From the NCBI RefSeq assembly GCF_900141745.1, contig NZ_FSRM01000002.1:2480001-2544000 (forward strand): a stretch of 64,000 nt of DNA, written 5' to 3'. Of this stretch, positions 18,719 through 28,780 are shown one piece after another (positions within the stretch are counted from its first letter, which is position 1; each line of letters starts with the position of its first letter). This DNA comes from Paraburkholderia phenazinium. Lineage in GTDB: Bacteria; Pseudomonadota; Gammaproteobacteria; Burkholderiales; Burkholderiaceae. Under the pieces are notes generated by a model. The model had not been told where the DNA came from. It saw nothing but the letters and a program-made list of their open reading frames with translations, and searched no databases. The translations under genes were made by a program, and so were the position numbers.

Positions 18719-19546
18719 CATTCCCCTCACACTTGTCAGTAAGGCCAGACGCTGTTGTGCGAAGAGAGGCCTTTTGGACCTCTCCACCCTCTGCACGGCA
18801 AAGATTCGCCGTATTCCGTCACAAGCCGCCCCACGTGTGTCATCACGCACCACGACTTGCCATGCACGAGGCACGGCCAAACCGGTGGGGGGCTACTTTG
18901 TATTTAGTAGCACTAATGTTCTATTGCCGGATTGCGCAGCGTTTTTGTCTTGCCAGGCGGGTGTCGGTCAGCTCCTGTGATTTCCTGCTGCTGACACTCT
19001 CATCTTTAAATCAAGCACACATTAACCTTATGCATTCCTTACTAAATGCTTTACATGATCGCTGGTTAATGCGTTTCACATCTCACTTGTCGAGAACTCA
19101 AAGCGGGCCTGTTGCTTGCATTCGCAAGATGTTGCCGAGGCCATTTTTACCGGTCGACGGGCTGTGTTGACACATGTCTTACGAACGGTTGCAAAACACT
19201 ACCAAGACACAATCGCCTAGTCAAAATTAGTTTGATACAAATAAATCTTGTTGTTTTCTCGCCGATTTGTTTGCTGTGCCGGTCTGCACGCCCAGCCGGG
19301 GCGTCTAGAGTGCTTCGTCTAATCATGGCCGACCCGCTCGCCGTCGCTAGGCGAGTGCCCTTAGCCGGTCGGAAGTGCTTACGCCTGAGGCGCGACTGAA
19401 TCGTTCTGAAGCGCCGTCGAGCGTGCGGCCGGCGCACGCCGACCCCCGAGCGCTCGATCTGTGAAATTACGATTTGTAATTGTGCGGACCGTTGCGGCCC
19501 GCTGCCGGAGTGTGCCTGTGGCGTGCCGCTCCGCGAGTTGGCTTTT
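18719..19546. other. Long intergenic region upstream of the TonB receptor
   Basis: About 830 bp between argS and the receptor, both on the minus strand. The part from about 18990 to 19260 is clearly richer in A/T than its surroundings. An inverted repeat AATTAC-GATTT-GTAATT lies at 19465-19481, and CTCGCC/GGCGAG pairs near 19337-19355. Frames on the plus strand here (for example 19112-19399) lack ribosome sites and coding character. It probably holds the receptor's promoter and perhaps an unrecognised small RNA. Confidence 0.4.
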
Positions 19547-21286
19547 TCACATCGCCTCAAGCACATCGATCCCGAGTAGCCCGAGGCCTGTGCGCAGCGT
19601 GTCGGCAGTCAAACGGCATAACTGCAGACGGCTTGTTCGTGTCTCGCCGGTTGCGCTGAGCACCGGGCACGCTTCGTAAAAGCGCATCAGGACTGCAGCC
19701 AGATCGTACAGGTAGGCGCACAGATAATTCGGCAACGCGTCTTGTGCCACGGCCAGCACGGCATCGGAAAAGCGCGCCAGCTGCAGCGCAAGTTGCCGCT
19801 CGGCCGGTTCCACGAGGCTCACGGTGGCGTCCACGTCCGATGCATTTGCGCGGCGCAACACGCTCTGGACACGCGTGTAGGCATATTGAAGGTACGGCGC
19901 AGTGTTGCCTTCGAAGGACAGCATGCTGGCCCAATCGAAAACGTAATCCGTGCTGCGGTTCCTGGCCAGGTCGAAGTACTTGATGGCGCCAATGCCGACG
20001 ACCTGCGCAATCGCACGCCGGTCGGCTTCCGGCAACTCGGGACTTTTTTCGCTGACCAGATTGAAGGCCCGTTGCGTCGCTTCCGCCAGCAGCTCCGCGA
20101 GTTTGACCGTGTCGCCGCTGCGCGTTTTGAACGGCTTGCCGTCGTCGCCGAGCACCACGCCGAATCCAACGTGTTCCAGCTGGACCTCGGGCGGTACGTA
20201 ACCGGCCTGGCGCGCCACGGAAAACACCTGCTGGAAGTGCAGCTTCTGCCGGGCGTCGACCACGTAGAGCGCACGGTCCGCCTTTAGCGTGCCGACGCGA
20301 TAGCGGGTCGCGGCGAGATCGGTGGTGGAGTAGAGATAGCCGCCGTCCTGTTTTTGCACGATATAGGCTGCGGGCTCGCCGTCCTTGCCGCTGAATTCGC
20401 TGAGAAAGACCACCTGCGCACCGTCGCTCGTGACGGCGAGGCCCTTGGCCTGGAGGTCGGCGACGACCACCGGTAAGTCGTCGTTATAGGCACTTTCGCC
20501 GTGAACATCGGCCCGTGTCAGGCCCACGTTCAGCTGACGATAAATCTCCTCGCAATGAGTCATCGAAACATCGAGAAAGCGCTTCCAAAGTTCGAGCACG
20601 CGCGGGTCGCCGCCTTGCAGTTTGACCACGTAGTCGCGCGCCCGATTGGCGAATGCCGGATCTTCGTCGAAGCGTTTCTTCGCATTCCGATAGAACACTT
20701 CGAGATCGGCAAGGGCGACGTTCGAAGCGTCATCTGTGCCGGCTTCGTCCATGGATGCGGTCAGCATGCCGAATTGCGTGCCCCAATCGCCGACGTGATT
20801 CTGCGCGACCACCTTGTGACCGACGAAACGCAAAACCCGCGCCAACGCGTCGCCGATCACGGTAGAGCGCAGATGGCCCACGTGCATTTCCTTGGCGAGA
20901 TTCGGCGACGAGTAGTCGATCACGACACATTGCACGGCGTTCCCGGTCATGCGCGGCACTGCGAGGCCACCGTTGTCGTTTAGCGCCTGCGTCACCCAGC
21001 GCGCGAGATACTCTGGTGCGATCGTCATGTTGATAAAGCCGGGTCCGGCGATCTCGACTTGGCTGACAATGCCTTTGAGATCAAGGTGCTCCACCACCGT
21101 CTGGGCCAACTGGCGCGGATTGAGTTTGCGCGATTTCGCTGCCGCCATGATCCCGTTCGCCTGATAGTCCCCATGCTCGGGACGGCCGGCAGGTTGGACG
21201 TTGGCACTGGCATCCGCGCAGCCTGCGGCCGCGAGGGCATCCTGGACACGCGCGTTGAGAAGTTGGAGCAGGGTTTGATTCGGCAT
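19547..21286 (-). CDS. argS: Arginyl-tRNA synthetase
   Basis: Charges tRNA-Arg with arginine; essential. 579 residues, normal for a bacterial class I ArgRS. N-terminal Add-1 domain (about 1-85), then the Rossmann core with the HIGH-type motif in SSPNLAKEMHVGHLRSTVIG. The second signature is the degenerate form seen in many ArgRS (DDGKPFKTRSGDTVKL) instead of KMSKS. The C-terminal DALR anticodon domain has YAYTRVQSVLRRA and ends RTGLGLLGIDVLEAM. Monocistronic-looking, 215 bp from the chemotaxis receptor gene upstream. Confidence 0.97.
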   Translation of the reverse strand: MPNQTLLQLLNARVQDALAAAGCADASANVQPAGRPEHGDYQANGIMAAAKSRKLNPRQLAQTVVEHLDLKGIVSQVEIAGPGFINMTIAPEYLARWVTQALNDNGGLAVPRMTGNAVQCVVIDYSSPNLAKEMHVGHLRSTVIGDALARVLRFVGHKVVAQNHVGDWGTQFGMLTASMDEAGTDDASNVALADLEVFYRNAKKRFDEDPAFANRARDYVVKLQGGDPRVLELWKRFLDVSMTHCEEIYRQLNVGLTRADVHGESAYNDDLPVVVADLQAKGLAVTSDGAQVVFLSEFSGKDGEPAAYIVQKQDGGYLYSTTDLAATRYRVGTLKADRALYVVDARQKLHFQQVFSVARQAGYVPPEVQLEHVGFGVVLGDDGKPFKTRSGDTVKLAELLAEATQRAFNLVSEKSPELPEADRRAIAQVVGIGAIKYFDLARNRSTDYVFDWASMLSFEGNTAPYLQYAYTRVQSVLRRANASDVDATVSLVEPAERQLALQLARFSDAVLAVAQDALPNYLCAYLYDLAAVLMRFYEACPVLSATGETRTSRLQLCRLTADTLRTGLGLLGIDVLEAM

Positions 21287-21398
21287 CGATCAGGGCGTTG
21301 AGTGTTTTTGGAGGATGCGACCAGGCAGGGCTGACGTAGCCCCGGAAGGGGAGGTCGGGCAGAAACGCGGTCGCTGCAGCTTGAGTTTTGCTTCTGGT

Positions 21399-21431
21399 GG
21401 ACAAGGCGACCGGCGGGCAGGCGCCTTGTCC
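21399..21431. terminator. Perfect 10-bp hairpin downstream of the chemotaxis receptor
   Basis: GGACAAGGCG (21399-21408) and CGCCTTGTCC (21422-21431) form a perfect stem with a 13-base loop, about 70 bp past the chemotaxis receptor stop and 110 bp before argS. There is no T tract on the minus strand, so it is a terminator candidate only. Confidence 0.4.
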
Positions 21432-21501
21432 TTCCAGCGATTCTACATGGCGCAGGCGAGCGCCTGGGCGGGGGAGCGCCGTTCGCGCGGCAAGACTTCC
21501 G

Positions 21502-23043
21502 TTAAACCCTGAACCGCGATACCGCGAGTTGCAAGGCCTTCGCCTGTTCGTCGAGCGACAGCGCCGCGGCCGTCGTCTGTTCGACGAGTGCCGCATTTTG
21601 CTGCGTGACCTCGTCCATTTGCGCCACGGCCCGGTTTACCTGTTCGATGCCATCGCTCTGCTCGCCGGATGCCGCGGCGACTTCGGTCATGATCTCGCTG
21701 ACACGCCGGATCGATTCCACGATCTGCGCCATCGTGTTGCCTGCGGTCTGGACCAGACCCGTGCCATCGCCGACGCGGCTCGCCGCGGTCTGGATCAATC
21801 CCTTGATCTCCTTGGCTGCCGCGGCCGATCGTTGCGCCAGGGTGCGCACTTCGCCCGCGACCACGGCAAAGCCCCGGCCTTCTTCGCCGGCCCGCGCGGC
21901 TTCGACTGCGGCGTTCAGGGCAAGGATGTTGGTCTGGAATGCAATGCTTTCGATGGCGCCGATGATCGCCGACATCTTTTCCGACTGCTCGTTGATATCG
22001 GCCATCGTGCCCACGACGCGGTCCATCACACCGCCGCCGTTTGCTGCGATCTCGGAGGCCTCTTTCGCGAGCTGGCTCGCATGGCTCGCGTTGGCGTTGT
22101 TCTGCCGCACGGTTGCCGTCAGTTGCTCCATGCTGGCGGCGGTCTGCTGGAGGGCCGCAGCTTGCGATTCGGTGCGCCGCGACAGGTCTGCATTGCCGGC
22201 GGCAATTTCCTGGGTGGCGGTCGCCATGGTCGCGCTGCCGTCACGTACCGACGAGACGGTGCCTGACAGGCCGTCGCGCATCGCCGAGAGTGCGCCAATC
22301 AGTTTGCCCATTTCATCGTGTCCGCCCACTTCAATCGGGTCGGTAAGATCCCCCTTCGAGATGGCCGAGCAGGCGCGCAATGCGTTCGCAAGCGGCCGCG
22401 AAATCGCTTTTTGCAAACCCATCGCGCACAGTGCGGCGATGGCGATACCCAGCAGCATCAGCGCGGCCGACACTATGCTCATGGTTTTGAGCGTCTGCTG
22501 AAAGCCGTCGTAGTTGTCGGCGCCGCGTTTGAGCAGGTAAGCGTTCAACTGATCGGTGCTTTTGGTCAGTGCGAGCGAGAGGACCGGCATCGTCGTCATC
22601 ACGATCTTGTCGGCGCTCTTTGCATCGCCGTGCTGCAGTGCCTGCAATGCCGGTTCGATCGCTTCGTTGAGCAGCTTGTCGAAGTTGCTTGAGACGACAT
22701 CGGCGAGGCGTTGCTCATCGGCGTCGTGCGGCTGGGCGAGGTAGCGGGCGAGCGCCTGCTTCGAGGTGTTGAGATAGCCGTGCGTCTTGCCGATCAGCGT
22801 CGGCAGATCGGGCGATTCGGGGTGCAGGATCGCACGGTCCATGGTCACGCGGGCAATGGCGAGGTTGTATTTGCTGTCGCCCATCGCCACCGCGGAAGCA
22901 AGTTGCACGGAGTACGTCTCACGCAAGGCGGTCTGGCCGGATCCGGTGCTGAATTGGCCCACCAGGCCGAGGAGCAGCAAAAGTACGACAAGGCATCCTA
23001 CCGTCGCCCAGATACGGAGTTTGATCGAGAGTCGGGAAAACAT
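21502..23043 (-). CDS. Methyl-accepting chemotaxis protein
   Basis: Membrane chemoreceptor of 513 residues, Tar/Tsr-like in layout. TM1 at about 10-31, a periplasmic four-helix-type sensing domain (about 35-185), TM2 (about 190-212), a HAMP domain, then the long cytoplasmic coiled coil. The hairpin tip that binds CheA/CheW is intact: [20 protein letters not shown] followed by [18 protein letters not shown]. Methylation-type Glu/Gln-rich helices flank it. It ends LAVSRFRV with no C-terminal CheR-binding pentapeptide. No che genes are near, so it is an orphan receptor; the ligand is unknown. Confidence 0.94.
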   Translation of the reverse strand: MFSRLSIKLRIWATVGCLVVLLLLLGLVGQFSTGSGQTALRETYSVQLASAVAMGDSKYNLAIARVTMDRAILHPESPDLPTLIGKTHGYLNTSKQALARYLAQPHDADEQRLADVVSSNFDKLLNEAIEPALQALQHGDAKSADKIVMTTMPVLSLALTKSTDQLNAYLLKRGADNYDGFQQTLKTMSIVSAALMLLGIAIAALCAMGLQKAISRPLANALRACSAISKGDLTDPIEVGGHDEMGKLIGALSAMRDGLSGTVSSVRDGSATMATATQEIAAGNADLSRRTESQAAALQQTAASMEQLTATVRQNNANASHASQLAKEASEIAANGGGVMDRVVGTMADINEQSEKMSAIIGAIESIAFQTNILALNAAVEAARAGEEGRGFAVVAGEVRTLAQRSAAAAKEIKGLIQTAASRVGDGTGLVQTAGNTMAQIVESIRRVSEIMTEVAAASGEQSDGIEQVNRAVAQMDEVTQQNAALVEQTTAAALSLDEQAKALQLAVSRFRV

Positions 23044-23187
23044 GACGAGGAGGGGGCTCCAGCAGATTTGACGTCCGGATGAGGAGTCCGGTCCTATTGT
23101 CGTTATCGGCCGCTGGGTGCAAAAACTTTATACGTGACGGGCGAAACAGCGCTGGGGCTTGTGCGGGTACCGCCTTTCGACATTTTT

Positions 23188-24096
23188 CTATGCATCGACG
23201 AGTATCGCAGTCATGGTCAGCGCGTTGCGCTGCCCTTGATCTTCGAAGCAGTTATTGAAAATCACGTGGGTTTTCGCAGCCCGCGTGGAAATCGCCCGAA
23301 TCGAAGCGGCCAGCTCGCCCAGCTCGGCGTCGTTGTAGTCGTAGTTGAAACGGTCCGACGCCGACGCGCCGACGCCGGGGCTCCAGCTCTCCGTGTTGCG
23401 GCCATGCATACGTACCATCGCAAGTTGCGGATTCGTGACTTCCCACACGGTATGCACGCGGTTTTTCACATCCGGGGGCGCATCGACGATCACGTGCACG
23501 AGGGCCCGCTCACGCAGAAACGCGAGCGTGTTGGGCGCGTGGTTTTCGTCCAGCCAGGACTGGTTGCGAAACTCGACCGCCATCGTATAACCGGCCATGC
23601 GAGCGGCGCATTCATCGACGTGGGCGAGGTCCTGCGGAGCGCTCGTGATCCATGGCGCAAACTGGAACAGCACCGCGCCGAGCCGTTGTGTTTGCCGTAA
23701 CGGTTCTAGCGCTTCGAGGTAGCGCCGCCACAGCTCGTCGCGAATCTCCGGCGGTAAATCGCGGTAGTAAAGATTTTTCTTGCGCGCGCTTAGGGCGGGT
23801 GTGCTCAAGGCCATTGCGATGTCCTTCGGCAGCACGTCGGGCGAGGTCTGGTGTCCCGTGAAGATACGGAAAGCCTTGAAGTTGAAGGTAAAGCCGTCGG
23901 GGGTGCGTTCGGCCCACAGCTGCGAATTGGACGCCGACGGCATCCCGTAGTACGCGGAGTCGACTTCGACGAGGGGAAACTGGCTTGCGTAGAAACGCAG
24001 CCGCGCTTCGGCCGTACTGCAGCCGCGCGGATAGAAACGCTTGCAGGCGATTAGTGTTTTGTCGGTCCAGCCGGCGGTGCCGCATTGGATGTTCAT
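23188..24096 (-). CDS. DUF72 family protein
   Basis: Cytosolic TIM-barrel-like protein of the DUF72 (YecE-type) family, function unknown. I prefer the ATG at 24096, which follows GGAGACC; in-frame starts lie at 24105 and 24153. About 302 residues. Family segments are all present: IQCGTAGWTDKTL at the start, RLRFYASQFPLVEVDSAYYGMP, WAERTPDGFTFNFKAFRIFTGHQ, VLFQFAPWI, MAVEFRNQSWL and VRMHGRN near the C-terminus. It is followed by an end rich in YNDAELGELAASIRAIS and a conserved FNNCFEDQGQRNAL segment. It is on the same strand as the hybrid kinase behind it, with a 90-bp gap. Confidence 0.9.
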   Translation of the reverse strand: MNIQCGTAGWTDKTLIACKRFYPRGCSTAEARLRFYASQFPLVEVDSAYYGMPSASNSQLWAERTPDGFTFNFKAFRIFTGHQTSPDVLPKDIAMALSTPALSARKKNLYYRDLPPEIRDELWRRYLEALEPLRQTQRLGAVLFQFAPWITSAPQDLAHVDECAARMAGYTMAVEFRNQSWLDENHAPNTLAFLRERALVHVIVDAPPDVKNRVHTVWEVTNPQLAMVRMHGRNTESWSPGVGASASDRFNYDYNDAELGELAASIRAISTRAAKTHVIFNNCFEDQGQRNALTMTAILVDA

Positions 24097-24186
24097 GGTC
24101 TCCATTCTGTCGCTTTGAGTGCTTTGCCCGGGCCGCCCCGGTTTGCTTCGCATTGGTCTGCTGCGCCGCGCAGGAGCGCAGTCTTC

Positions 24187-26325
24187 CTACGTTGCCGGCT
24201 CGGCGTGCGCGGTGCACGCAGCCAGTTCACGCCGCAACAGTTCGATATCTACGGGCTTGGCGAGCATTCGTGCGCCGGGTATCGCCTGACCGATTTCAGC
24301 ACTTTCGCCGTAGCCCGACATTAGCAGAATCCGCAGGTCCGGCTGCGCACTTCGCAGCGCTCGCGCCAGCGTGTCCCCGGATAGTCCCGGCAGGCTGATG
24401 TCGCTCAAGAGGATATCGTATCGTTGCGTCGATGCAAGCTTGAGGGCTTCTTCGGCGTTGGCCACCGCAGTGTATTGCAGTCCGAACGATTCGAGCAGCT
24501 CACCCATCGCTTCACGCGAAGGCAGATCGTCTTCGACCAGTAGTACACAGGGCGACGCCACAGCATACGGTGTGTCTGTCACGGCATTTGCAAGCTTCGC
24601 GCGGTGCGCATTCAGCACGCCGCGCACCTTGCTGGCAAGGTCGTCGCGCCGATACGGCTTGCTCAGCAGCGTCACGCCGGCGTCTAGCTTGCCGTGGTGA
24701 AAGATTTCGTCGCGCGTGTAGCCGGAGGTGAAGAGTACTGGAATGGCAGGCGAGCGCAACGCGGCGCGCTGCGCCAGCTCGACGCTTTTGACGGTGCCGG
24801 GCATCACTACGTCGGTAAAGAGCAGATCGATCTGCAGGTCGCTGTCGACGAATTCGAGCGCCGCGTCGCCGTCTGCGGCGGTCAATACCTTGTAGCCGAG
24901 TTGCATCAGCATTTCGACCGCGGTCAGGCGCACCTCGGCGTCGTCTTCGACCACGAGAATCGTCTCGCGCCCGCCGACCGGCGCCTCGTTCTGCTCTGCG
25001 ATCTCGGCGGTCTCGGCTTCGCGGCAGCGCGGGAAAAAGAGCTGCACCGTGGTGCCTTTGCCGACCACGCTGTCGATCACGGTGTGGCCGCCGCTTTGCT
25101 TGACGAAGCCGAACACCATGCTGAGGCCCAGACCGGTGCCGTGCCCATTGGGCTTGGTTGTGAAAAACGGTTCGACTGCACGCGTGAGCACTTCGGCGGG
25201 CATGCCGATGCCGGTGTCGGCGATCGAAAATACCAGGTACTCCCCAGCAGTCAGATCGGCGTAGCCTGGATCGTCGCGCTCGGCGACAACGAGATTCTCG
25301 GCGCGAATCGTGAGCGTGCCTTCGCCATGCATGGCATCGCGGCTGTTGATCGACAGATTGAGCAGGGCATTTTCAAGCTGGTTGCGATCGGCCAGCACGT
25401 TCCACAGATCGGGGCCGAGCACGGTGTCGACCCGGATCGTTTCGCCGAGCGCGCGGTGCAGCATCTCGCTCATGCCGTCGAGCAGCCGCCGCGGATTCAG
25501 TACTGCGGGGGAGAGTGGCTGGCGGCGTGCGAAGGCAAGCAGATGAGCGGCCAGTTGCGCGCCTCGTTTGACGGCTTGCGTGGCGGCGGCGATACGGCGC
25601 TGGCTGGCCGGATGGTCGCTCGCGTCGGCGGCCAGCATCTGCAGGTTGCCGTTGATCACTTGCAGCACGTTGTTGAAGTCGTGCGCGACGCCGCCCGTGA
25701 GGCTGCCGATTGCCTCCATCTTCTGAGCCTGGCGCAATTGCTCTTCGGCCAGCGCTCGCGCGGCGACAGCGTCGGTGACGCGTTGCTCGAGCGTCTCGGT
25801 GAGCAGGCGCAGCGCAGTTTCGGCGTGCTGCCGCGAGCGTTCGGTGAGCACGCGCCCCGTTGTTTCCACGACCACGGCGATCACGCCCGCCGGCGCACCG
25901 CTGTCGTCGGCCACCGGGCTGTAGTACAGATCCATCCATACGTCTTCGGGCTGGCCGTTGCGTAGCAGCACGAGTTCCTTGTCCACGTACGACAGCGTGC
26001 CGCCCGCGAGACAGGTGGCCATCACATTGCGGTTGAACGACGCCACTTCCGGCCAGCCCAGCTCGACGGGACAGCCGAGCAGGTAGGGATGACGACCGCC
26101 GGCGAACACCGCGTAGGCATCGTTGTAGACCATGTAGCCCTGCTTGCCCCATAACATCACGATCGGCAACGGCGAGCCAAGTACAAATTGCACGGCAGCG
26201 ACGAGACTTTGCTGCCACTGGTCGATGGGACCCAGTTCGGTTGCCGTCCAGTCGAATCCGCGGATCCGTTCGGCCATTTCCCCTTTCCAGCCGGGGCAGC
26301 CATGGTCGTCTGCCGTGAGTGGCAT
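24187..26325 (-). CDS. Hybrid sensor histidine kinase with two receiver domains
   Basis: Soluble hybrid kinase of 712 residues; no membrane segment is seen. The start has GGAG eight bases upstream. Layout: a PAS-like sensing domain (about 20-155), a coiled linker, the phosphoacceptor helix with His in LTGGVAHDFNNVLQVI (about 215), an ATPase domain with N-box NALLNLSINSRDAM and G-box GHGTGLGLSMVFGF, then two receivers. Receiver 1 (about 465-580) has EDD, the Asp in LLFTDVVMPG and the SKP Lys. Receiver 2 (about 590-705) has EDD, the Asp in LLSDISLPG and the AKP Lys. Both look competent. No output domain or regulator lies next to it, so a phosphotransfer partner is likely elsewhere. Confidence 0.92.
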   Translation of the reverse strand: MPLTADDHGCPGWKGEMAERIRGFDWTATELGPIDQWQQSLVAAVQFVLGSPLPIVMLWGKQGYMVYNDAYAVFAGGRHPYLLGCPVELGWPEVASFNRNVMATCLAGGTLSYVDKELVLLRNGQPEDVWMDLYYSPVADDSGAPAGVIAVVVETTGRVLTERSRQHAETALRLLTETLEQRVTDAVAARALAEEQLRQAQKMEAIGSLTGGVAHDFNNVLQVINGNLQMLAADASDHPASQRRIAAATQAVKRGAQLAAHLLAFARRQPLSPAVLNPRRLLDGMSEMLHRALGETIRVDTVLGPDLWNVLADRNQLENALLNLSINSRDAMHGEGTLTIRAENLVVAERDDPGYADLTAGEYLVFSIADTGIGMPAEVLTRAVEPFFTTKPNGHGTGLGLSMVFGFVKQSGGHTVIDSVVGKGTTVQLFFPRCREAETAEIAEQNEAPVGGRETILVVEDDAEVRLTAVEMLMQLGYKVLTAADGDAALEFVDSDLQIDLLFTDVVMPGTVKSVELAQRAALRSPAIPVLFTSGYTRDEIFHHGKLDAGVTLLSKPYRRDDLASKVRGVLNAHRAKLANAVTDTPYAVASPCVLLVEDDLPSREAMGELLESFGLQYTAVANAEEALKLASTQRYDILLSDISLPGLSGDTLARALRSAQPDLRILLMSGYGESAEIGQAIPGARMLAKPVDIELLRRELAACTAHAEPAT

Positions 26326-26586
26326 TGTTCTGCTCCACAGTTGTCACATAGATGCGCGCGTTCACACCAGCAGGTGCCGCGTCGCGGGTTCGGCGGACTG
26401 GATCGGGGCACTTGCCAGGCGAGTGCATCCAGAATGCGGGTAGCAATCCGCGTTCCCGAAATGTTCCCGAAAGGCTGCGTGCGGCGGCAGCCCTGACAGG
26501 AGCACCTCGTCGGGTTGTTCGCGCGGTCGCGCTGTGGCATGGTGGACGACTGACAAATCGATCGACAGCCTCTGGACGTCTCCACA

Positions 26587-27816
26587 ATGCCAAAGAAAAA
26601 TCCCGCCCGCGCTGCGCTTCCCAAGCCCGATGCCCGAATGGAACTGCTGGCCGCCCGCCGCAACGCCAAAATGGCGCGTTCAGCCGACGCCTATGTGCGA
26701 GGCAGCACCAGCAAGTTTTACGAGTGGCTCGACGGCATGGAAAGTGACGCGTTGCCTCAAGGCCCTGCCGTGTGGATCTGCGGTGATTGCCACGCCGGCA
26801 ATATCGGGCCGGTGGCGAATGCGCAGGGCCGTGTGGAAATCCAGATTCGCGATCTGGATCAGACGGTAATCGGCAATCCGGCACACGATCTGATCCGGCT
26901 CGGCTTGTCGCTCGCAACGGCAGCACGCGGCTCGGATCTGTCCGGCGTCATTACCGTACGCATGATGGAAGCGCTCGCGGACGGTTACGAACGCGCCTTC
27001 GACGACGCCTCGGATCACACGGACATCCAGGCCGAAAAACCCGAGGCGGTGCGGGTGGTCATGAGGGAAGCGCTGCGTCGCTCGTGGCAGCACCTCGCCG
27101 AAGAGCGCATCGAAGATGTCGAGCCGGAAATTCCACTCGGCAAGCGTTTCTGGCCGCTGTCGAAAAGCGAGCGCAGCGAGATTGCGGCGCTGTTCGAAAA
27201 GCGCACGCTTGCGCGTCTGGCCACAGAGTTACGTTCGGAGAACGAAGCGGCGAAAGTCACCGTGCTCGATGCAGCCTATTGGGTCAAGGGCTGCAGTTCG
27301 CTAGGGCGTTTGCGTTATGCCGTGCTGCTCGACGTCGACGGTGCCTCGATCGACGGTGACGATCTTTGCCTGATCGACATCAAGGAGGCGGCGCAAGCGG
27401 CGGCGCCACGCTACGCCGGCGCGCGCATGCCACGTGACAATGCGCAGCGGGTGGTGGAGGGCGCACGCCATCTCGCGCCGTTTCTTGGCGACCGGATGCG
27501 CGCTGCTCGTCTCGCCGAGCGAGCGGTGGTGATTCGTGAACTGTTGCCGCAAGACATGAAGCTTACGATTGAACAACTGACGCGCGATGAAGCGATGAAG
27601 GCGGCACGCTTTCTCGCGCTTGTTGTCGGCAAGGCCCATGCGAGCCAGATGGACGACACGGAGCGCAAGGCGTGGCTGGGTGAACTGCGGCGCAGCCGCA
27701 GCAAAACCATCGATGCGCCGCCGTGGCTCTGGAAGAGTATTGTGGAACTGATGAGCGGTCACGAGGCGGGCTATCTTGAACACTGCCGGCGTTACTCGCT
27801 CGAAGCCGGCGCGTGA
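26587..27816 (+). CDS. DUF2252 family protein
   Basis: Protein of 409 residues in the DUF2252 family, function unknown. It has the kinase-like signature WICGDCHAGNIGPVAN followed by VEIQIRDLDQTVIGNPAHDL, which resembles the HGDxHxxN catalytic loop and the following metal-binding Asp of aminoglycoside-phosphotransferase-like folds; that is my comparison, not a known activity. The rest is helical with many charged residues, and no signal peptide or membrane segment. The cysteine-cluster gene follows in the same direction about 60 bp later, so the two may be cotranscribed. Confidence 0.85.
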   Translation: MPKKNPARAALPKPDARMELLAARRNAKMARSADAYVRGSTSKFYEWLDGMESDALPQGPAVWICGDCHAGNIGPVANAQGRVEIQIRDLDQTVIGNPAHDLIRLGLSLATAARGSDLSGVITVRMMEALADGYERAFDDASDHTDIQAEKPEAVRVVMREALRRSWQHLAEERIEDVEPEIPLGKRFWPLSKSERSEIAALFEKRTLARLATELRSENEAAKVTVLDAAYWVKGCSSLGRLRYAVLLDVDGASIDGDDLCLIDIKEAAQAAAPRYAGARMPRDNAQRVVEGARHLAPFLGDRMRAARLAERAVVIRELLPQDMKLTIEQLTRDEAMKAARFLALVVGKAHASQMDDTERKAWLGELRRSRSKTIDAPPWLWKSIVELMSGHEAGYLEHCRRYSLEAGA

Positions 27817-27877
27817 TAGAGTGCGGCCAGCCTGCCGCCGGCCGGCCCCGCAACGCGCGATGGAACGCTGATTGAGC

Positions 27878-28705
27878 ATGAGCATGGATATCGATTTCGA
27901 ATGCACGATGTGCGGCAAGTGCTGCCACGATCTGCGTTTGCCGTTGACAGTCGCAGAAGCACTCGCCTGGCTTGGGCGCGGTAACGAAGTGCAGATTCTC
28001 TGCGAGGCTTTGCCCTGGCCCGAAGAGCCCGCCGCGGACAATCTGCAGGCGGCTCATAAACGCCGCCGTTCGTTTGCGGCCATGAGCGGCAGCTTGCCCA
28101 CGCGGATCGTGGTGATCCTGACTGGCGCGTTTGCCGGGCCGTGTCCGAACCTGCAGGCTGATATGCGCTGCGGTATCTATGAGGAGCGGCCGTTGGTCTG
28201 CCGCATCTATCCGGCTGAAATCAATCCGTTTATCCAGTTGGAGCCGGCGGCCAAGGGCTGTCCGCCGGAGGCGTGGACGCCTGGGCTTGCGCCGCTGATG
28301 CGTGGGGGGCAACTGGTGGATGCGACGACGGTTGAACTGATTCAGCAATCGCGGGCGGCCGATGCTCGGGATGCGGTGGCGAAGCAAAGGCTGTGTGCGT
28401 TGCTTGGTGTCGATGTGGCTGCGTTGGCTAATGAGGGGTTTGTGGTGCATACGCCGAAGCGTGAGGCGTTGCTTGCGGCGCTTGAGCGGGTGGGGGCGCA
28501 GGCGGATGGTTTGGGTGTTGCGCAGGGCGTGGAGGCAGTTGCTGCTGAGTCGGAGTCTGGCGCGTTGCCGAGTTGGCGATTTGTGTCGAATCGCCGGGCA
28601 ACCGTAAACACGCTTGAGTCGGTGGGGGCGCTCAGTGCCTGGGTTGATGCCGATCGTCCGGAGGCCTTTGAATATCTCGGCTTTTTTCCCGCGGCCGCTG
28701 CTTAG
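27878..28705 (+). CDS. YkgJ-family cysteine-cluster protein
   Basis: Putative metal or Fe-S binding protein of the YkgJ/CxxCxxCC family. I use the ATG at 27878, with an alternative at 27884; an upstream TTG is less likely. About 275 residues. The N-terminal cluster has Cys at 9, 12, 15 and 16 (ECTMCGKCCHDL), with further family Cys in GPCPNLQADMRCGIYEERPLVCRIYP. The C-terminal 90 residues are Ala/Val/Glu-rich and variable. The metal and the substrate are unknown. No further gene follows in this direction before the type VI module. Confidence 0.85.
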   Translation: MSMDIDFECTMCGKCCHDLRLPLTVAEALAWLGRGNEVQILCEALPWPEEPAADNLQAAHKRRRSFAAMSGSLPTRIVVILTGAFAGPCPNLQADMRCGIYEERPLVCRIYPAEINPFIQLEPAAKGCPPEAWTPGLAPLMRGGQLVDATTVELIQQSRAADARDAVAKQRLCALLGVDVAALANEGFVVHTPKREALLAALERVGAQADGLGVAQGVEAVAAESESGALPSWRFVSNRRATVNTLESVGALSAWVDADRPEAFEYLGFFPAAAA

Positions 28706-28780
28706 CGAGCGTTCTGCCCGCGCGGAGGACGCAGAGCGTTAAGTGTTCTGCGTCAGGTACTTGCGGCGCGTTCAGACGGG

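Noticed and set aside
18697..19399. Plus-strand frames in the TonB receptor upstream region
   Set aside because: They overlap the receptor start or lack ribosome sites, and their residue composition is not protein-like.
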